Shown: positions 6,098 to 7,581 of the stretch, piece after piece
Position numbering within the stretch: position 1 is the stretch's first letter
How the letters are laid out: the number at the start of each line of letters is the position of its first letter
Program-made: the position numbers and the translations under genes
Notes under the pieces: generated by a model
The model's input: only the letters and a program-made list of their open reading frames with translations
The model's database searches: none
What the model was told of the DNA's origin: nothing
Source: a bacterium
GTDB lineage: Bacteria > Spirochaetota > Spirochaetia > JABEVK01
Assembly: GCA_021781625.1 (NCBI GenBank)
Contig: JAJXWL010000080.1
Coordinates: 1-7,581, forward strand
Reading direction: 5' to 3'
DNA length: 7,581 nucleotides

Positions 6098-7465
6098 AAA
6101 AAAAATCTTTTTCGCGGGATGCTTGCAGGGCTCGCCATCCTAACAGTGGTGGGTTGTCAAAGTCCTACTAGTAGTTCGAGTTCGACCACAGCTACGCCTA
6201 CGCCTACGCCTACGCCTACGCCTACGCCAACAGCACTTGCTGCCCCGACGACGTTGTTCTCGGACAGTACCTTGACGTGGTCGACTTCACCAACGAATCA
6301 ACTTTTGTCGGTTCAAGATATGGGTGGGAATGGCAGTGCGACCATCGCGACGTCAACGCTACCGGCTACAGGGACCTTCAACAGTTACCCCTCTTACTGG
6401 GACGGAGGCATTGGCTGGGGCATGGCTCCCACAGCCGCAACAGGTTATTATGACCTCAGCAAAGTCGCTACCATCAAATTCAAAATTAAATCGGCGTCGA
6501 TTCTCCCCTCACAACTTGCCTTCTTCATTCAGTGGAAAAGCGCAACTTCTGGTTCAGGTAACGAGTATACCATTCCTCTTCAGTACAGCAGTACGGTCAA
6601 AGACGCTTCGAATGCTTCAACTAGCACTCAGGATTTGGGTGTAACCAGCATTACCAACTGGACAGAAGTGACCATTCCTATCACCGACATCACGGATAAC
6701 AGTACTTCGACTACAGATCCTTATACAGGTCAACCTACACGCTACGGCTTCAAAGCTGAGCCCTTCTTCTCGACCAACAACGGCGATGGCAGTACTCATG
6801 TGGATACGCCGTTCGCGATCAAATGGTATGGTTCAGCAGGAACGCAATCCAACTCAGGACCTTTGACTGCTGGAGCTAGCTATCAAATCGGAGATATTCA
6901 ATTCTTGGATGCTTCGGGAAACAATGTCGCCATCGCTACTGGGATTACTTGGCCTTCGGTACCCACTACCTTAGCTACAGCACCTACCTTGGCCGCTTCA
7001 AGCGTCATCTCCTTGATTAATAGTAGCGCAACATACACCAACGTCGCCATGACAGATTGGCAAGCCAGCTGGTCCTCTGCCGCCACGATGGTACCTGTCA
7101 CTGTCGCAGGAAAAACTGTGTATGAATTGAGTTTCAGTTCTGCCACCGGTTATGACGGAGCTGATATCACCACCCCCCAGAACATCAGCACCTTAACCAA
7201 GCACCTGCATTTTGACTACTGGACACCAAATGGAGCTGGTCTCAGTGTTAAAGTTGTCGACTTTGCTCCCAGCGGGGCTTACAACGCCTCCACCAATGTT
7301 TCGGTGCAATTGCCTGTCACAGGAATCACCACCAATGGCTGGACCAGTGCGAACTTAGACCTCAGTGGCTTAACTGACACAAAGTACATTGCTCAACTGG
7401 TTTTTGTCGCGACAGGTACGACAGCCACTCAAAATTTCTGGATTGATAACCTCTACTTCTATTAA
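6095..7465 (+). CDS. Surface or periplasmic lipoprotein with two putative carbohydrate-binding beta-sandwich domains
   Basis: A 456-residue protein. Residues 1-20 are a lipoprotein signal peptide with lipobox VVGC; Cys21 would be lipidated. A Ser/Thr-rich stretch and a (Thr-Pro)6 linker (residues 34-45) follow, typical of a flexible tether. Domain 1 (about 50-295) is a beta-sandwich with aromatic residues such as SYWDGGIGWGM and AFFIQWKS, and the closing strand YQIGDIQFLD. Domain 2 (about 303-456) begins SVISLINSSATYTNV and ends FWIDNLYFY. It resembles the accessory domains attached to bacterial laminarinase-type glycosidases, where the final strand has the same W/Y-x-DN-x-Y-F form. No catalytic domain is seen, so a glycan-binding role is inferred. 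It begins 25 bases after the glycosidase-barrel gene and is probably in the same operon. The lipoprotein call is secure. The carbohydrate-binding call is by pattern and moderate. Confidence 0.75.
   Translation: MKKNLFRGMLAGLAILTVVGCQSPTSSSSSTTATPTPTPTPTPTPTALAAPTTLFSDSTLTWSTSPTNQLLSVQDMGGNGSATIATSTLPATGTFNSYPSYWDGGIGWGMAPTAATGYYDLSKVATIKFKIKSASILPSQLAFFIQWKSATSGSGNEYTIPLQYSSTVKDASNASTSTQDLGVTSITNWTEVTIPITDITDNSTSTTDPYTGQPTRYGFKAEPFFSTNNGDGSTHVDTPFAIKWYGSAGTQSNSGPLTAGASYQIGDIQFLDASGNNVAIATGITWPSVPTTLATAPTLAASSVISLINSSATYTNVAMTDWQASWSSAATMVPVTVAGKTVYELSFSSATGYDGADITTPQNISTLTKHLHFDYWTPNGAGLSVKVVDFAPSGAYNASTNVSVQLPVTGITTNGWTSANLDLSGLTDTKYIAQLVFVATGTTATQNFWIDNLYFY
6194..6229 (+). repeat. In-frame hexanucleotide tandem repeat encoding (Thr-Pro)6
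   Basis: Five perfect copies of ACGCCT (6194-6223) are followed by one variant, ACGCCA (6224-6229). Each unit encodes Thr-Pro, so gain or loss of units changes the length of the lipoprotein tether without a frameshift. The near-perfect identity at the DNA level, including third codon positions, points to recent slippage more than to selection on the protein alone. Confidence 0.95.
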
Positions 7466-7479
7466 CGAAGCAGACAATT

Positions 7480-7516
7480 GAATTCCACTTCGAGGCTCGT
7501 CCTCGGAGTGGAATTC
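7480..7516 (+). promoter_or_regulatory. Long intercistronic hairpin just before the ribosome-binding site of the next gene
   Basis: A 16-bp stem pairs 7480-7495 with 7501-7516. It contains one G-T (wobble in RNA) pair, 7490 with 7506, and encloses a five-base CTCGT loop. Each arm holds a GAATTC. The 3' side is followed by TGGAGGAAGG and not by a T-run, so it does not look like an intrinsic terminator. It starts 14 bases after the lipoprotein stop and ends one base before the Shine-Dalgarno at 7518. Likely effects are protection of the upstream mRNA from 3' decay, or reduced translation of the downstream gene. A DNA-binding operator is a less likely alternative. Confidence 0.8.
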
Positions 7517-7529
7517 TGGAGGAAGGAAT

Positions 7530-7581
7530 ATGCGCATCAGTTTACGAACAAGTTTTTTAACCTTGGGTCTCATTTCTTTTG
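7530..7581 (+). CDS. Start of a probable exported protein, cut by the window edge
   Basis: ATG at 7530 follows GGAGG (7518-7522) with seven bases between. Seventeen codons are visible, reading MRISLRTSFLTLGLISF. Two Arg residues followed by a hydrophobic run look like a Sec signal peptide, so this would be the fourth consecutive exported protein of the operon. The rest is outside the window and no function can be assigned. Confidence 0.7.
   Translation, partial: MRISLRTSFLTLGLISF

Noticed and set aside
6324..6644. Plus-strand open frame of 106 codons inside the lipoprotein gene
   Set aside because: It is an out-of-frame shadow with low-complexity Arg/Ser/Gln content and no ribosome-binding site; the other frame encodes the coherent beta-sandwich.
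7480..7516. The long hairpin as an intrinsic terminator
   Set aside because: No T-run follows; the next bases are a purine-rich ribosome-binding site for a downstream gene.
1..7581. CRISPR array, tRNA or rRNA gene, insertion sequence or prophage genes
   Set aside because: No spaced direct repeats, tRNA-like cloverleaf, transposase motif or phage protein was seen on either strand.

Overview
This window looks like chromosomal DNA from a Gram-negative-type (diderm) bacterium, most likely a spirochaete. Three things point that way: an OmpA-type domain in which the usual DAP-contacting Asp is Ala, a free-standing DbpA-type RNA-binding protein, and a cluster of exported proteins ending in an outer-membrane barrel. 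The assignment is by pattern recognition, without any database search, and is only moderately secure. Base composition looks balanced by eye and was not counted.

Layout. The minus strand on the left carries an exported OmpA-family protein (129-1364), followed by the first six codons of another minus-strand gene that runs off the left edge (1-18). Divergently on the plus strand, after a 134-base intergenic region, sits a short GTG-started gene for a DbpA-type RRM protein (1499-2011), closed by a clear intrinsic terminator (2035-2063). After an AT-rich promoter region (about 2064-2246) comes a tightly packed plus-strand run of exported proteins. These are a small CBM9-like secreted protein (2247-2975), a 1033-residue protein joining a clan GH-A glycosidase-type TIM barrel to a long C-terminal outer-membrane beta-barrel (2968-6069, overlapping the previous gene by 8 bases), a lipoprotein with two putative carbohydrate-binding beta-sandwich domains (6095-7465), and the beginning of a further exported protein (7530 to the right edge). 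I see no intrinsic terminator between 2247 and the end, so these four genes probably form one operon that continues outside the window.

How the genes may work together. The operon combines a secreted sugar-binding module, a glycosidase tied to an outer-membrane barrel, and a lipid-anchored sugar-binding protein, with no cytoplasmic enzyme or transporter in view. This suggests a cell-envelope polysaccharide system. It could bind and cut an external glycan at the surface, or it could export and trim a self-made exopolysaccharide, with the barrel as pore and the glycosidase as editing enzyme. The sequence here does not decide between the two. The most unusual items are the glycosidase-barrel fusion, a 16-bp hairpin directly in front of the ribosome-binding site of the last gene, and an in-frame hexanucleotide repeat in the lipoprotein linker.
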